From Austropuccinia psidii (taxonomy: Eukaryota; Basidiomycota; Pucciniomycetes; Pucciniales; Sphaerophragmiaceae): a DNA stretch of 64,000 bases. The stretch covers positions 32,451,409 through 32,515,408 of the forward strand of contig JALGQZ010000009.1 of NCBI GenBank assembly GCA_023105745.1, in the 5' to 3' direction. Under the pieces are notes generated by a model, which saw only the letters and a list, made by a program, of their open reading frames with translations, searched no databases and was not told where the DNA came from. A program made the position numbers and the translations under genes. Below, one piece after another: positions 1-13,600 of this stretch. Numbering within the stretch: position 1 is the first letter of the stretch; each line of letters begins with the position of its first letter.

Positions 1-1040
1 TAATATTTCATAAAAATATTATGAATTGCTAAATGAAAAAAAATTATTATTGTAGTTGGAATAAATGGAATAGAATTTCAGAAAAATGAAAAATAAAGTA
101 TAGAAATCTCATAAACACTGACCATTTTTTTCATTCACTTTTTCATAAAACAACTATGACTGTTTTTAAATTTGACTTACTAATTATTCTGAGAACATTT
201 ATTCTTTATAATCCAAATTCTTCTGAGTATAGTATTTAATTAAACTCTGAAAATATCTTTGGAGATTATGATCTTTTTACCTCTAATATGTAATTGAGAA
301 GAACACAATGATAATGTGTTATTATTGTTTCTTTGATTTTTTCAGAATTTCAAGAAAGGATTTTGGAAAAAGAAAATTCCCAATAATATGGGCTTAATGT
401 AGCTTAATATAATTTGAAAATAAAGATGAACTGATTTCTTTCAATAGATATGTGAAATATGTCAATAAAGCTAAGAAGGAATTATTTTAGTGATTTTTCA
501 TTTTTTTTAACTCTGGAAATATCTAATAGAAACTATTTATAAAAGCATGATTAATATAAAAAATACGACTTTCTTGAATATTTCTAAATAGAAGTAAATT
601 CCAAACACTAAAGCTTTCTTCTATGTAGGTGAAAATATTAAAAAAATACAAAAATTATGGAGTATATATAGAGGTTGTGTAGGATTTGAAAAAGAAACCA
701 ATACAATTTCTTTAAAACCATTAAGTTGAGATAAATATCATTACAGATATAATTAATTGCTCAATAATTCTCAATGATTTATCATATATTTAGAGTTTAT
801 AAGATTTGAGGCTCAGTGTCAGGATGACTCTATAAAATAATATTTACAAGACTGAGACCATGAGTGTGACATGGTAAATAAAGTAATTTTAGAGATTATA
901 AGGGCTCAGCTATAAGTATAGGTATGTTGAATGCTTCAAAAAATGTTTGTTTCAGTGTTTATTAATTGATTTATTAGAATAAAGACTAAAAAATCACAAT
1001 TCCAATTATAACCTTGTTCTTTTCCAAGGGTACTGTTGTA
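1..1040. other. AT-rich sequence without recognisable gene
   Basis: I see long A/T runs and stops in all frames, and no protein motif, LTR end or RNA gene. It may be decayed repeat. Confidence 0.6.
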
Positions 1041-1049
1041 GTTAACACT

Positions 1050-2060
1050 CTTACTACAAAGGAATTCAAGAGCAGGAGGGGGATTTCTCTTTTGGGTAGA
1101 GAAAGGTCCCTTTTTATCCTGAAAAGGGGTGGTAGGGCCTCTGGACCTTACCACATAGAAGGAGTTAAGTATCTTTCACTCTCAATGGTGGCCTTGTGGT
1201 TTAAGTTTCCCCAATACAGGGTTAAAGTTTTCATCTGAATTCCTCACAGACATGTTTTGACCAGTCAGGTGCATAAAATACTGTATATAATGTGTTAGTG
1301 AACCCCATATTGGTCATAATATGAGTTATTGAAGTACACACAAGGTTTTTTGTCACTTTGAGACCTCATATTCATAGCTATGGGATAGTATTCCTGTCAG
1401 GCTGAGTCTATGATGAAGTAGTAATAATAGTGTTCAAAAATTTACATATGACTTTGACATGGATAATTAGGATTAAAAAGGGCTTTAAATAGAGGTTTAA
1501 AGGCCTTACTACTATTGAAGAGTGGTGGTGAGTGCTTTGGAAAGCCCTGGGTGCAGTCTTACCAGTTGGGTTACTATAATGAGAGCTACAATACACTAAT
1601 ATTAAGGAATACTGGATTTTCTTCCATTATTATAGCTTTTTTGACAGTTGTACTACATAGGAATTCAAGAGCAGGATGGGGATTCATTTTCTGGCAGAGA
1701 AAAGGCCTCCTTTCATCCTGAAACAGGGTGGAAAGGTCATCTAGACCATCCTCATAGAGGAAGTGAAGATTTTCCACTTCATAGTAATGGCTTGTGGGTT
1801 TCACAAGACCTGTATACTCTGTATTGGGCTCATTTGTGGTTTTGAAACCACATATGTGCAGTTTTCCCCAATACATGGTGAAAATTTTCATCTGGGGACC
1901 ACACAGCCCTCTTCTGACATGTATTACGCATAGAAGGCTGTACAAAACCTGTATGGGACCCCAGTATTGTATGAACTATGAGGTATTGAATTATAAAAAA
2001 GCTTCTTTGTCTATCTAACACCTCATAATAATAGCTATGGGATAGTATCCCACAGTAAAG
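1050..2060. repeat. Imperfect direct duplication (about 1050-1410 and 1650-2060)
   Basis: Two blocks about 600 bp apart share the same order of words. Both begin near GAATTCAAGAGCAGGA(T/G)GGGG (1062 and 1662). Both pass through a CCCCAATACA(G/T)GGT(T/G)AAA segment and end near ATAGCTATGGGATAGTAT. Small indels separate them. Reverse-strand translations of both share a PALEFLCS-like string, but frames are short and broken. I do not recognise the parent sequence. It may be LTR or internal sequence of an older element next to element A. Confidence 0.6.
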
Positions 2061-2069
2061 GTGTATTGG

Positions 2070-3090
2070 CCAATCTGTGGGATTCTAACCTTAAAACTGC
2101 TATACCTTTGTCAGTTTTTGAGATATTAAGCTCAAAGTTGGTTTATTTTGTATTCCTGAATGAGATCTAAACAATGGTACCCCATTTGGTATGGGTAACA
2201 TTAGATATGGCAGAGCTATGCCATGTTCAATTTTTGTTATACAGATAAATGATTTTCTCAAAATCTGTATGGAAATTGTTTTCCCCAAAAAATTTATTCT
2301 AGATTTGTGCCTCATAATAAATTTGATCCAAGAACAATTCTTATTGATGGATTGGATATAGACATAGCAGAAGTACTTTTTGGGGCTTCAGCTTTCCTGG
2401 TTCAAGCAGAGATAGTTGGCTCTAATACCACGTGTTCACTCAAAAGCTGATTTACCACCAAGCTAATTGCATACACAAGAGAAAGTAATTACCTTGGTGG
2501 TAAATGAGCTTTGGAGTGAACACATGGTATTAAACGCATATCTGCACTGAATCAGGGTACGGGGGACCCTCTTTGTGACTAAAATTAATTAAAATTGATT
2601 TTTTGATGGCACCATCAGATAGCCCTTTTTCTGCTCTTTCCAAAATGACCCCACTTGATGTATCTCACACTAAAACTGTAGAAGCTGAATGAGAGTTGAA
2701 TATTTTATTCACCCTTATTTCACCTTATTTTGGTCATAACCTCTGTAGTTTTGGTGCCAGCACAATTTGGCTAGTACCATTGGATAGCCCTTACTTGAAT
2801 ATTAAGGCTGAATATCCTTTTGCGGTGGCTACCCTCATTCTCTGGATTTCAGATGAGAGGTTAAAAATAAGGTTCATGCTCAGAAATTTCTTTGAGCAGG
2901 AATGACTTTGCTATTTGTTATCCTATGGTGATGGGACTTGTATATCGTGAAGCAGGTTAGCTTCCTCTTTCCTTTGATAACTTTTGAGCTGGTTTGGCTC
3001 AGATCCATTTTTTGGTGGTATTTTTCTCTACCATTGGTTTATGGTATTTGCCTGTCATGCTTATGCTCTGGTTTGAGTCACAGGATGACA
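2070..3090 (-). repeat. Left (3') LTR-like block of element A
   Basis: The segments about 2075-2320 and 2605-3090 recur in the same order at 19125-19420 and 19425-19875, on the far side of the element A coding remains. In the minus orientation the block begins TGTCATCCTGTGACTC at 3090. It is preceded by a purine-rich GAAGGGAGGG tract (3091-3101), as expected for a polypurine tract next to a 3' LTR. The outer boundary is uncertain. A foldback segment of roughly 300 bp (about 2305-2600) is present here but absent from the right-hand copy. Confidence 0.6.
2409..2545. repeat. Foldback with 37-bp arms and outward PBS-like ends
   Basis: Arms 2426-2462 and 2493-2529 are inverted copies with only a few mismatches around a 30-base loop. 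Immediately outside, the minus strand of 2418-2430 reads TGGTATTAGAGCC. This is one base from the initiator-Met tRNA primer-binding site TGGTATCAGAGCC used by many retrotransposons. The plus strand at 2525 reads TGGTATTAAACGC, a decayed equivalent. This suggests two inverted LTR/PBS junctions rather than a DNA-transposon MITE, but the whole parent element is not visible. Confidence 0.5.
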
Positions 3091-3114
3091 CACCCTCCCT
3101 TCAAAAAAGGCTCA

Positions 3115-5757
3115 TCATTGATGAGACTGTTTGGCCCTCCTAGAGGCTCTGGATCTTTTCAGTTTAAGGTTACCATCTAGTATGACATCTTCTGCCAACC
3201 ATTTATCCTTATCTGCTGTTTGGTTCTTGAATATGACCAAATATTGTCTCTTGTCTTTACCATTCAGTCTGATCTTCCTGGACTTGATAATTCTTTTCAC
3301 AGGGTCAGGGGAGTCTTCCACCTCCACTATGTCTTGTTTCTGGAGGGGAACCTATCTACCCCTTTCTGGAAGTAGGGTTTGATCAAACTCACTGGGAATA
3401 CTGGGTGTTTCCTAGAGAATTCCTCTGAAAGTATAACCTCAACTGCATTTTTCCCTATGAATTTGATGATAGTGAAGGGTCCCACAAATAAGTCTCTCAT
3501 TTTCTTTGGTCGCTTGAGGTTGTTAAAGTTGAGTGTAGATACTAACACTTGATCCCCTTCTTTTAAGTCTGGTTCCATGTGTGTTTTGTCATACCTCTGT
3601 TTGTTGTACTCTTTCGCCTCAGCTATGAACTTGGAATCTGTATCACATGCTCTCTTCCACATGTCATGGAAGTCTTTGGCTGTGAAGTGGACAGTCAAAA
3701 GATTTTTCTTCAAGTGATCCACAGACAATAGAGGGTTCCACCCCTTTTTCTGCCAGTGATGGTGATTTCCCTGTGGTAAATTGCTGGCTGGTGTTGTAGG
3801 CCAGTTGGACTGCTGGTAGAAGTGTGACCCAGTCATGGGTATATCCTTCATGGTCCTTATATTCCATTCCATATGGACAGAATCTTCTTATGATATCCTC
3901 AATTTTCTGGATCATCCTTTCAGCTAGACCATCTGTCTGTGGATGAAAAGCTGTATTAAATGCAAGTTTTCTTCCAAGCATGTCATAGAGGTTGGTCCAA
4001 AATTCTGATGTGAGTTTTGGGTCCCTATCACTAATGATGATTTTAGGGATTTCACATGTGGATATTATTTCATTCCAGAATAACCAGGCTGTATCCATAT
4101 CTGTGTTTTCCTTGTGACATGGTAGGCACCTTACAGTTTTACTATACCTATCAACTATGACTAGGCAAGAATTGAAGTTCTCCTTGCCTCCTGGGACTAG
4201 TCCTGTGACCCAGTCCATGTTGATGGTTTCCCATGGGTGTTTGGGTTCCTCTATATGTTGAAGTAACCAACATCTCTTCCCATTTTTTCTGTTTGCCTTC
4301 TGAAATCTCTCACAAGTGTTTATGTATTCACTCAACTATTGTTCCCATAGGGGCCACCAAGCTGTGCTTGCTACCCTCTCTTTGGTCCTGTCTTGACTAA
4401 TGTGTCCCATATAGGGGCAGTCATGTCATTCTTTCAGGATCAGGGATATGTGGTCTCTGTCTATCACTGTGAGGGCACTAGTATGCTTCTCTCTGTGATA
4501 TAGTAGTACATATATAAGGAAAAATCTATTATCCTTATAGTCCCTCAACCAGGGCTCCTCTAACTGGAATTCAAGTTCTGGGCTCCTGTACTTCTGATGA
4601 AGGAGTTGTAACAATATGCTACACTTCTTTTTCTTTTAGTAAGTTTTGGTGAGTGCACTGAAAAATTCATTATGCAGTTCTGAGGAGCTTATTCCCAATA
4701 TGGGAGTTTCTGTCCCTTCTGGTTCAGTGTTATTGCTTTCTGAGGTACCAAATTCTGGTTCCCATTCAGAAGATTTAGAGCTCTTTCTCCTTTCTATTTC
4801 CATGAAATGGATAGGAATTTTGGCAGCTACTTCAGGTTCATAAGCTGGGTTTCTTTTGACATTGTCCAGTGGCCATCTAGTGAGGCCATCTGCACTAGTG
4901 TGGCTTTTGACTTCTTTGTATATGATGGTCATATTACCTCTATACCCTTGGATGGCTATTTGCCATCTCAACATTTGTCTATTTGTAGTCTTCATGTTAA
5001 GCAAAGACTTAAAGGCTGTGAAGTCTGTGTAGACTACAAAGACTGCACCCTCCAAGTAATAATAAATTTTTCCTACATTCCAGACTAAAAATAATCATTC
5101 AGTCTTAGTAGCTCCATACCTGTCCTCTGAATATTTCAATTTCCTGGAGATGTATCATATTCCTCCTTCCCTTGGTTCACCATCCACAATTTGTCTTTGG
5201 TGAAGGGCTGCTCCTAGGCCTTGACTACAAGATGAATCTATAAATAGCTTTAATTTTAGTTCAAAGTCATATAATATGAGAACAGGTGCATCAGTGAGTT
5301 CATATTTGATCCTCTCATATGCATCCCTCCTTTCCTTGGTAATTTCAAAAACTACATCTTTTGAACATAGCTTGTATAGACTACTAGTTATGTGGGGAAT
5401 GTTTTTGATGTAGTCTCTGTAGTGGCTAGCAAACCCAAGGAAAGATTGCATTTCTTTGATGTTCTTTGGTACTGGTTTTTTCAGTACTTCTGTTACTTTG
5501 TTCGTATCTATTGCCAGGCTAAGGTCTGAGACTTTATGTCCTAGTTCCAATAGTTCTTGTTGGCCAAAATTACACTCCCAAAGTGAAATTTTCAGATTAA
5601 TGGGTGTGCATTTACTAAGTACTCTTCCTATATACTTCACATGGTCCTCCCATGTCTCTGAGTATATAATGATATCATCAATATATACCACCATCTATAT
5701 TTTAAATATTTCCTCTGAAAATATTGTGTCCATCATCCTTTGGAAATGGGATGGGTA
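3115..5757 (-). pseudogene. Element A pol, C-terminal part (RT end, RNase H, integrase, chromo-like tail)
   Basis: On the minus strand this starts with SHFQRMM (RT), an in-frame TAG at 5695-5697, then the YIDD catalytic motif and FLGFASHYR. RNase H follows to about 4636. The integrase has [17 protein letters not shown] and [11 protein letters not shown], so all three D,D-35-E residues are present. The last part (3115-3872) carries the GPFTIIKFIGKNAVEV segment and a YLVIFKNQTADKDKWL chromo-like end. Frames change near 4620, 4400 and 3700. The zinc-finger cysteines are incomplete (TCERFQ instead of a CxxC pair). It is non-functional but clearly descended from a Gypsy polyprotein. Confidence 0.8.
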
Positions 5758-5762
5758 ATTTT

Positions 5763-7703
5763 TGTGAGCCTTTGAGATATGACCACATATCCAAAAAGGT
5801 CACAGCAAAATTTCTGTAATAATTATACTTATGATAATTATCTCAAAAATTAGTAAAATACCATCAATAAGTACAAAATCTGAATTAACTCAGAATATAA
5901 TGAATGAAAATTTGAAATGAATTACACCATTAGATTCCTCATGGTAAAATACACATATGTTATTTTTATGGCATATCTGAAAAGTCAATAATTACTGAAG
6001 TATAAGTAATAATATCATAGAAAAGGTACAAAACCTCATTTATCTCAGGAACCAATGAAACAACATGTCAAATAAACTGTACCATTAGATTCTCCATAAA
6101 CATCAACACATAAAACAATTATAAAGCTAATCTCTAAAGTCATTACCTAAGGAATTAAGCTGAATATATGCACTTTTTGGTTAACGCATATATTCATGGC
6201 TTTTAGCGGATATCTATTGAAATATACAAGATAGAGAGATAAACCAAAGATAAATTCACCATTTACCTACTGTAAAAATGCATATATGACCTTTATTTCA
6301 CAAGCTATAAACAAGGTTGAAACTTGTAATGGATTATTGAATAAAATCAATAGAGCTGTTGACCACTTTGTTCTGAAAGTGGTCCAAACTTAAAAATAAG
6401 TAGACAGTCAGATTCTACTAGCTCATTTGTGAAGAATGGTGTGATATCTATTACAATATTCAAGGTATAACCCCTTGAAATCATGGTTTGAAGTTCAAAA
6501 TATTAAATTTTGACAGAAAAGATGAGTTACAAGAAAAATCATCAAAATAGAGTTTTGATGATGTAATGAAATTATCTTAGAAGGCTAATAAGGACATGCC
6601 AAGCTATCATAATCCACCCTCATAATAGCTTTAGTGTGTATAACTTAAAGGTTATTAATGATCAAAGTGTAAGCTTAAATTTGATCATTTATGATCACTC
6701 ACTGTAATCTTATTTGACGTTTAACAGTCATATAAGTGATAAAACTGATGAATACTATTATATTATGATTAATACTAATAAAATCCACAAATTTAAGGCT
6801 TCTGCCAAGTCTATGATGTCATCAAACTTAAGGTTATAGTGATAACTCTAAATAATGGTGTAATAATGACATAAGATGGTTTGACCATGATGTAAGCATC
6901 ACCAAACCTTAAAATATTGATCATTTCTAGTAGAAAGAATCATTACACGTCTACTAGAAGCCTGCTGGACTCTATAAGGGAGGTATCTACTATAAATAGA
7001 GCTCCTTTTACTCTATTTTCCCCTCAGACGCTTAAAAAACACTAAATCATTAAAACAAAAAGGTAATTTCTTTATTCTTTATAGATAAAATTCTTATGTT
7101 ATTAAAGACCAAAGATCATCCTTATTATAATCATTATTCTTGATGTGATTACCTCAATCATTTAACTGTTTTGTTTAAAATTCTCTTAAAAACCTCAAAT
7201 CCATGTAAAATCAAGATAAATTGTAATTTCTCTTAGTTTCTATTGTAAATACAATTTAAATCAGTTGTATTGATACTATTTGGCATAAAATCATTCAAAA
7301 TAATTATATTAAGTGTTAAAAGTAGGTTATTTCTTCTTATTATAATAATTTTCTCTCTCTTATTACTTTAATAATTCTTTAATTAATATGAATAGTATTT
7401 ATATTAATTTATAACTTTAATATTAGTAATATTATTGTTATTAATTGTTTTTCATTAATAAAAAACAGTTTTTTGCGCCTTTATTATTTTTTGGTAACAA
7501 TAACAAAGTGCTTTCCAAATATATTAATAATCTTCTATTAATATATTTATTTGATAATATAATTCTTTTTAAGCCATAATTATAATAATTCTTTATTATT
7601 ATAATTATTTTTTATCTTATTTATCATATTTATAAGGACATTCATAGTACAATAAGTAAAATATTAGTAATTATTACTTATTTTTTCATAGTCAAACCTT
7701 ACA
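5763..7703 (+). repeat. Element B 5' LTR
   Basis: It matches 14341-16302 with small substitutions and indels. It contains a TATAAATA box at 6991-6998 followed by a pyrimidine-rich stretch ending CCCCTCAGACGC. The terminal half is rich in TTAATATTA-type runs. Confidence 0.9.
6991..7035 (+). promoter_or_regulatory. Likely LTR promoter (TATA box and pyrimidine-rich start region)
   Basis: TATAAATA (6991-6998) lies about 20 bases before a TTTTACTCTATTTTCCCC tract, a common fungal core-promoter layout. The 3' LTR carries TATAAGTA at 15567-15574, one change from it. The start site itself is inferred. Confidence 0.5.
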
Positions 7704-7724
7704 TTTGCGGGCCTGGCCATGATA
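7704..7724 (+). other. Element B primer-binding-site region
   Basis: Directly after the LTR end the sequence TTTGCGGGCCTGGCCATGAT aligns with TTTGGGGGCCCAGCCGTGAT of element C. It is a slightly decayed version of a site complementary to a tRNA 3' end. Confidence 0.5.
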
Positions 7725-8208
7725 TTTACTCTAAAAAGACCTTTAAAAAGATTCTATTTGGGTTTATCCAATAATAAATTATATTTATAATCATAAATTA
7801 TATAATAATTTTATATTTTATTGATTTTAAAAGCTATTGAGGCATTTGGAAAGCAATTGTACTGTCTTACACGTGGTTTTTCACATCCTTAGACTTGCAA
7901 GAACTTTCTTTGAGTAACTCTAGTGATTAAAAAAGAAATTTATAAACTAAAAATTATTTCATATTATAAATTAATTTTATAAAAGGATCATATTCATTTT
8001 TATTTTATTCTTTAAAAATAAAAACATAAAAAATAATAAAAAAAATATTAAAAGCCAATAAAAAAGTTCTTTTTAGTCATTTTTATTCATTTCTTTATTC
8101 ATTTCATTTTTTCAAAGATATAAAACCAATTTCTACATGTAAAATTGCCATATCTTACCAAAAAATAACACTTCATATCAAAGACTTATTCTTATTTGTC
8201 ATTTTTAG
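7725..8208 (+). other. Element B leader with possible 5' intron
   Basis: AT-rich untranslated leader. It contains a donor-like A|GTAACT (GT at 7914) and an acceptor-like TTTTTAG ending at 8208, just before the overlapping ORF. Joining them would place an A before TGTTTGAAG and create an ATG. This is inference. Confidence 0.3.
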
Positions 8209-9120
8209 TGTTTGAAGACAATCCAACAGAAAGCAACCAAGCCACTATTGGAAGATTGGTGGAAGAAACTTGTCCAAGTTCCATAACACCAATTTTCATC
8301 AAGAAAAAGAAAGCTAAGAGATTAGACTTTCCAGGACCCACTATTTAGGACTCTGAAGGTGAGTACCTCATTTATTAATTGCCATAAGAAGAATTCTTGT
8401 CCTTAAATCATCTTATTTCTTAAATCATGACTACCAGGAGAGGCTCCCAATACTCCATCCAATCAGATAGAGCTGTACTCAGAAGTAGAATTGATTCCTC
8501 AAAAGGGAAAAGAAAGGGCAACATCCCCAGTGGAACAGAATCCACACAAGGAAGTGCCTTATCCCAAAGGCAAGTCGCAGAAATGCCCATGATTTCTGAA
8601 CCAGAGTTAGAACTAAGTATGAGTAACTCAAACAGGTACAAATCACATTCAGAGGGCTCAGATAGACATTTACATGAGCCAGTACAAACAGTACTACACA
8701 GTGTACAAAGACAAGGAGTGGGAAATGTTGCCTCAAATACACCAAGGAGTGATGAACTCCTGGCACATCCTCAAAACGTTCTTCACAGAGGAGGAGATAG
8801 TGGTATACTCCAATGGATGGAATCCACTGTCATCCAAGCCTCAAATCAAAAAGATCAAGGAGTACCACTCCAAAAAGAAGGAGGCAAGCAAGGAAGAAGC
8901 CCCAGTAGCTTCTCCCAGCAAGCCTCAAGTCAACAAACCTCCCCAAGAAGGGAAGAAGAACAAGAAAAAGAATTAGAGGAAACCATATTCCCCAAGCTAC
9001 AGGATTCCAAAAATCCAAAAAGATGCCATGGATAATGTCTTCAACATGGCCAGAGCTTTTATGGAATTCAAAGACAAGGAGGAGCAAAGAATGATACAAC
9101 CCCATTTCCCAAAGAAATAA
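8209..9120 (+). pseudogene. Element B overlapping accessory ORF (predicted spliced)
   Basis: Exon 1 is 8209-8358, the intron 8359-8437 (GTGAGT...ACCAG), and exon 2 8438-9120. With the A supplied by the possible leader intron the frame is 834 bases, 277 codons plus stop. It is -1 relative to gag, which overlaps it from 8427. In-frame stops at 8346-8348, 8590-8592 and 8974-8976, among others, show decay. The part 8674-9120 matches the element C version: a YK...Y...KE(W/Y) block, MNS(W/Y), NGW(N/H)P, an APVAS linker, and a YRIPKIQ.DAM.NVF.MAR C-terminus rich in Lys/Glu. I do not recognise a known domain. Basic low-complexity residues suggest nucleic-acid or Gag binding, but function is unknown. 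Confidence 0.5.
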
Positions 9121-10487
9121 CCTTATCTCCTGATGTTTTAAATACTTTAACAGAGCTTAAAGACAGTATTTTACCTCTCAAACACATTAAAAATAATTTA
9201 TTATCTTTAAAAGAAATAAATAATAACTTATCATCTTTGACAAAAATTGTTGTACAAAATAAAAAAGAAATTGATAACATTAAATTTATGGTTGAAAACA
9301 ACAAACCAAAAGTTTTGATTGGTAATACTCAAAAATTGATACAAGGACAACAAGAATTGTATAAATACATAAACAATATCAAAGATAAAACTTTGACAAT
9401 CAATTATGACATGAGTATTGATAATCTTACAAAAGAATTGAACAAATTATGTATTTCTGTAGAAAGTTTTGAAGAAAAGATTTCATCACACCAGAAATTA
9501 CTTTTAGACCTTGTGGAAAAAAGTGATGAAGAAAGAATGCATCTGAAAGATGACATTCAAAGTGAAATAAGGCTTATTACTGAAAAAATGGATAAAATTA
9601 ATGAGGCTAACTCAAATATGCCAAAGTTATCAGCTCCATTTTCTCACATAAGAATCCCTGTTAAACCAAAAGAGGAATCAAAAAATCCATCCATAACAGA
9701 CTTAAGTCACCAAGACAATAACCAAGTCTTAATGAAGGAATCACCTCAATGAAAAGAATGGCCAACATTCACAGGAGAAGGTAAACATGACCATATGTCA
9801 TTTATTAAAACAATTGACATGTTACAAGAAGATTATGCCATACCATATGAATTGATCACTGCAAGATTACACTCACTGTTTGAGAAATCTGCAAAAAGAT
9901 GGTATTATGGCATAAGACAAACAAATGGCAAAAATACCTGGTCTTTGTGGAAACAAGAAATAATCACCAAGTGGGCTAATGATTCCTGGAAGTACAAAAT
10001 AGAAAATGCATTTTAAAACTCCTTCTTTGACCCAGACAAAGATAAACGTTTGACTTGGTTCTTAAAAAAAGTTGAAATATTAAATGCACTGTACCCAGAA
10101 ATGTCACAGAAAATGGTACACATGAAAATACTTAAGAAATGTGGAGGAGAATTGGACCATGCCCTGAGAAGCAGCTGTATAGAACCATTCTCCACAGCAG
10201 AGTATATCAATGCACTAGAAGACATAGTGACAAGGACAAAAATTGGCAGAACTTGGAAAAAATTGGACATCAAAATTCCAAATAAGCCATTTATCAGAAA
10301 AGATAAATCAAAAGAAGCTTTCAAGCCCAATAAATCCAATAGTAATGAGCAAAGAAGATGCCACAAATGCAGAGGTATTGGACACTTAGCCAATAACTGC
10401 CTCAAGAAGGCAAAAATCAATGAAATTGTCGAAACAGAAAACCAAAATGACAAAGAAGAGGAATCTGACTCTGAAAAAGAGACATAA
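8427..10487 (+). pseudogene. Element B gag (coiled coil, capsid-like, zinc knuckle)
   Basis: One frame begins MTTRRGSQYS at 8427 and can be followed to 10487. It is cut by stops at 9033-9035, 9750-9752 and 10014-10016, with others between 9036 and 9236. About 9237-9752 is a Lys/Glu/Ile-rich coiled-coil region. About 9753-10270 is capsid-like, with WPTFTGEG, HDHMSFI, a RWYYGIRQ block and a KWANDSW helix. It ends in an intact zinc knuckle CHKCRGIGHLANNC (CX2CX4HX4C, about 10350-10391). Gag would form the particle and bind element RNA. The start is chosen because element C has a matching MPSTRSG start at the same place and frame. Confidence 0.75.
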
Positions 10488-10621
10488 GAGTCAGAAACTT
10501 CTGAAAGGGATGAAATTAATATAATTAATGCACAAATTAATAATATTGATATAATTTATGAAGTACTAGATGTTAACTCAAACTTACCACAAGTTGGAAC
10601 ATCTGACACAAACCTGAAAAT

Positions 10622-13600
10622 GTGCAAGATACCAAACTTTATGGAACCAAACCTGCAAAAGAAATGGGATATACAGCTGGAGAATCAAGTATAAGTATTG
10701 TCATGGTTAATAACCAAGAGGCAAAAGTCAACTTGGATACAGGAGAATATTGCACCTGTGTTGGTAAAAGTTATTTAAAAACAATTGTTCCAGATTGGCA
10801 AGAGAAACTTATACCAATAAAAGGTGTCAAATTTAGTAGTGAAAGTGAGAGCATGAAGCCCCTTGGAATAATTGACTTAACACTCATTTTTCCTCACCCT
10901 TCACAATGTGTCAGAATTAAAGTAGAGTTGGTGGTAATGGACAACCGTACTAGTAATCATTTTATACTTGGAAATGACTACTTTTCAATTTATGGCATAG
11001 ATATCTCTAACCAAAAGGATAGATATTTTACCATAGGTGAAAATAAAAGACAAAAATTTGGCTTTCTTAATAATAAAAGACAAATAACAGTTGTCAAGAA
11101 TGAAGAAAAAAGCCCAGAAATGAATTTTTTCAGAACTGAAAAACTAAAAGAGGCAGAATTTAATCATGAATTAACAGTAAAAATGAAAGAAAAATTGATT
11201 GAACTCTTATTTAAATATAAAAATTCCTTTCCTACTGACAAAGAGCCACTAGGTGCCATAATTGGACATGGGGTAGACATAATTCTTAATGTAGAAAAAA
11301 CTTATCCACCTCTATTGAGAAGACCAGCTTATCCAGCCAGCATAAGAGCTAGAGAATCTTCAGAGGTGCACATTAAAGAACTAATGGACCTTGGAGTACT
11401 AAGCAAAGTAGGACATAATGAACAGGTAGAGGTAACTAAACCTGCCATTATAGCTAGGAATAATGGAAAATCAAGGATGGTAGGAGACTTGAGAGCTCTG
11501 AACAACTATACTATCCCTGACAGATATCCAATACCCAGAATCCATGAGACATTAACACAATTACCTCAGGCTAAGTTCATAACCGCCATGGATGCTCTAA
11601 AGGGTTTTGATTGAAACATCTCAGCAGACAATGCCAAGAAACTACTAAGGATAATAGTCCACTGTGGGATCTTTGAATACCTCAGGATTCCATTTGGTAT
11701 AAAAAATGCACCATCCCACTACCAGAGGATGATGAATACCATATTTCCTCAAGAATTATCAGAAGGAGGGCTGATTACTTATATTGATGATATTATAATT
11801 TTCTCAGAGACTTGGGACAATCACCTATCAAGACTAGAAAGAGTCTTTCAAGAAATAGTCCAAGTAAACATGAAAATCTCTCTGAAAAAGTGTCATTTTG
11901 CAAATAGTGAACTAAAATAACTAGAACATGTTGTATCCGGACTTAGCCTAGGCATAAACAAGGATAAAGTAGCAGAAGTACTACTTAAGCCAATGCTCAA
12001 ACCAAAAAAGAAATGCAATCATTTTTAGGATTTTCTGGTTACTATAGACAGCATATAAAGGACTTTGCAAAAATTTCTAAATCCTTGTATAAACTATGTG
12101 ACCAACAAACAGTCTATGAAATGACTGAAGAAAGAGTCAAAGCATATGAATAATTAAAAAATCCCTTAACAAATTCCCCATTTCCTCTAATTCCAGATTG
12201 GAAACAACCCTTTAAGCTTTACATTGATGCTTGTGGAGAAGGACTAGCTGCTGCACTACACCAGATACAAATCATCAATGACAAACCAGTGTAAGGACCA
12301 ATTTGTTTCATTTCAAGACAGATAAAGACAACAGAGGCAAGATATGGAGCAAGTAAAATGGAATTCCTATGCTTAGTGTGGGCTTTAGAGAAATTACCCT
12401 ATTACTTGGATGGAACAGTATTTGATGTGATTACAGACTGTAATGCTGTAAAATCTCTATCAAATATGAAAACTCCAAATAGACATATGCTGAGATGGCA
12501 AATTGCTATCCAAGAATATAGAGGAAATATAACTATTGTTCATAAATCTGGTATTATTCATAAAAATGCAGATGGTCTTAGCAGATGGGCTCTAGCAAAT
12601 ACTCCCAAAAATCCAGCATGGGTACCACAGGAGGAGCACCATATAGAAGGGATATGTGTCACAGACATTGGCACAGAATTCTTTAACCAAGTTAAAGAAA
12701 GCTATAAAATAGATATGAATTACCATATCTTAAGCCAACTTCTAATTAAAGACTACAAATACCCATCACTTTCATCAAAATTAGATGAAATATGGAAAAG
12801 GGCATATGATTAAGGAAGATTCCACCTCCTTGATGGAATCCTCTATCATAGAAAAAACACACATGTGTTATGGCCTTGAAAGACAGAACTCTAATAAACA
12901 CTCTTTTACATGTGTGTCATGATAGTGTTGCAGCTGGACATCTCTCAGAAGATAGAACACTAGAGAGGGTGAAAAACTGCTCTTGGTGGCCAAATTGGAA
13001 GAAATATGTTGCAGAATACTGCCAAACCTGTGACAGATGTCAAAACGCCAACAGAGCCACAGGAAAGAAATTTGGAATGATGATCCAAATCCAAGAACCC
13101 AAATCCCCTTGGGAAATAGTTCATATGGATTGGGTAACAGCACTACCTCCAGCAGGGGACAGAAGCTATAATGCATGCCTAGTGCTATTTGACAGGTATA
13201 GCAAAACTCCTATGTTCCTACCATGTCACAAAGATGACACAGCTATGGACACAGCCATAATGATATGGGATAAAGTCATTAGCCACACAGGCGTATTCAA
13301 AAATATCATAAGTGACAGAGACCCAAAGTTCACTTTAGCATTATGGACAAACCTCCATAACTTTTTTGGGACAAAATTATCATTCTCAACAGCTTACCAT
13401 TCTCAAACTGATGGTTTAGCAGAAAAAATGATACAAACCTTGGAGGACATTATCAGAAGATTCCGTGCTTATGGACTGGAATTTAAAGATTCTGACGGTT
13501 TTAACCATGATTGGTGTACATTAATACCAGCTCTTGAACTTGCATATAAAACATCAATCCATTCTTCTACTGGCAAAACACCATAAATGCTAGAAAAAGG

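Noticed and set aside
1586..1945. Minus-strand 119-codon frame as a gene
   Set aside because: It lies in the duplicated block. The sister copy has a different broken frame, and no domain is seen.
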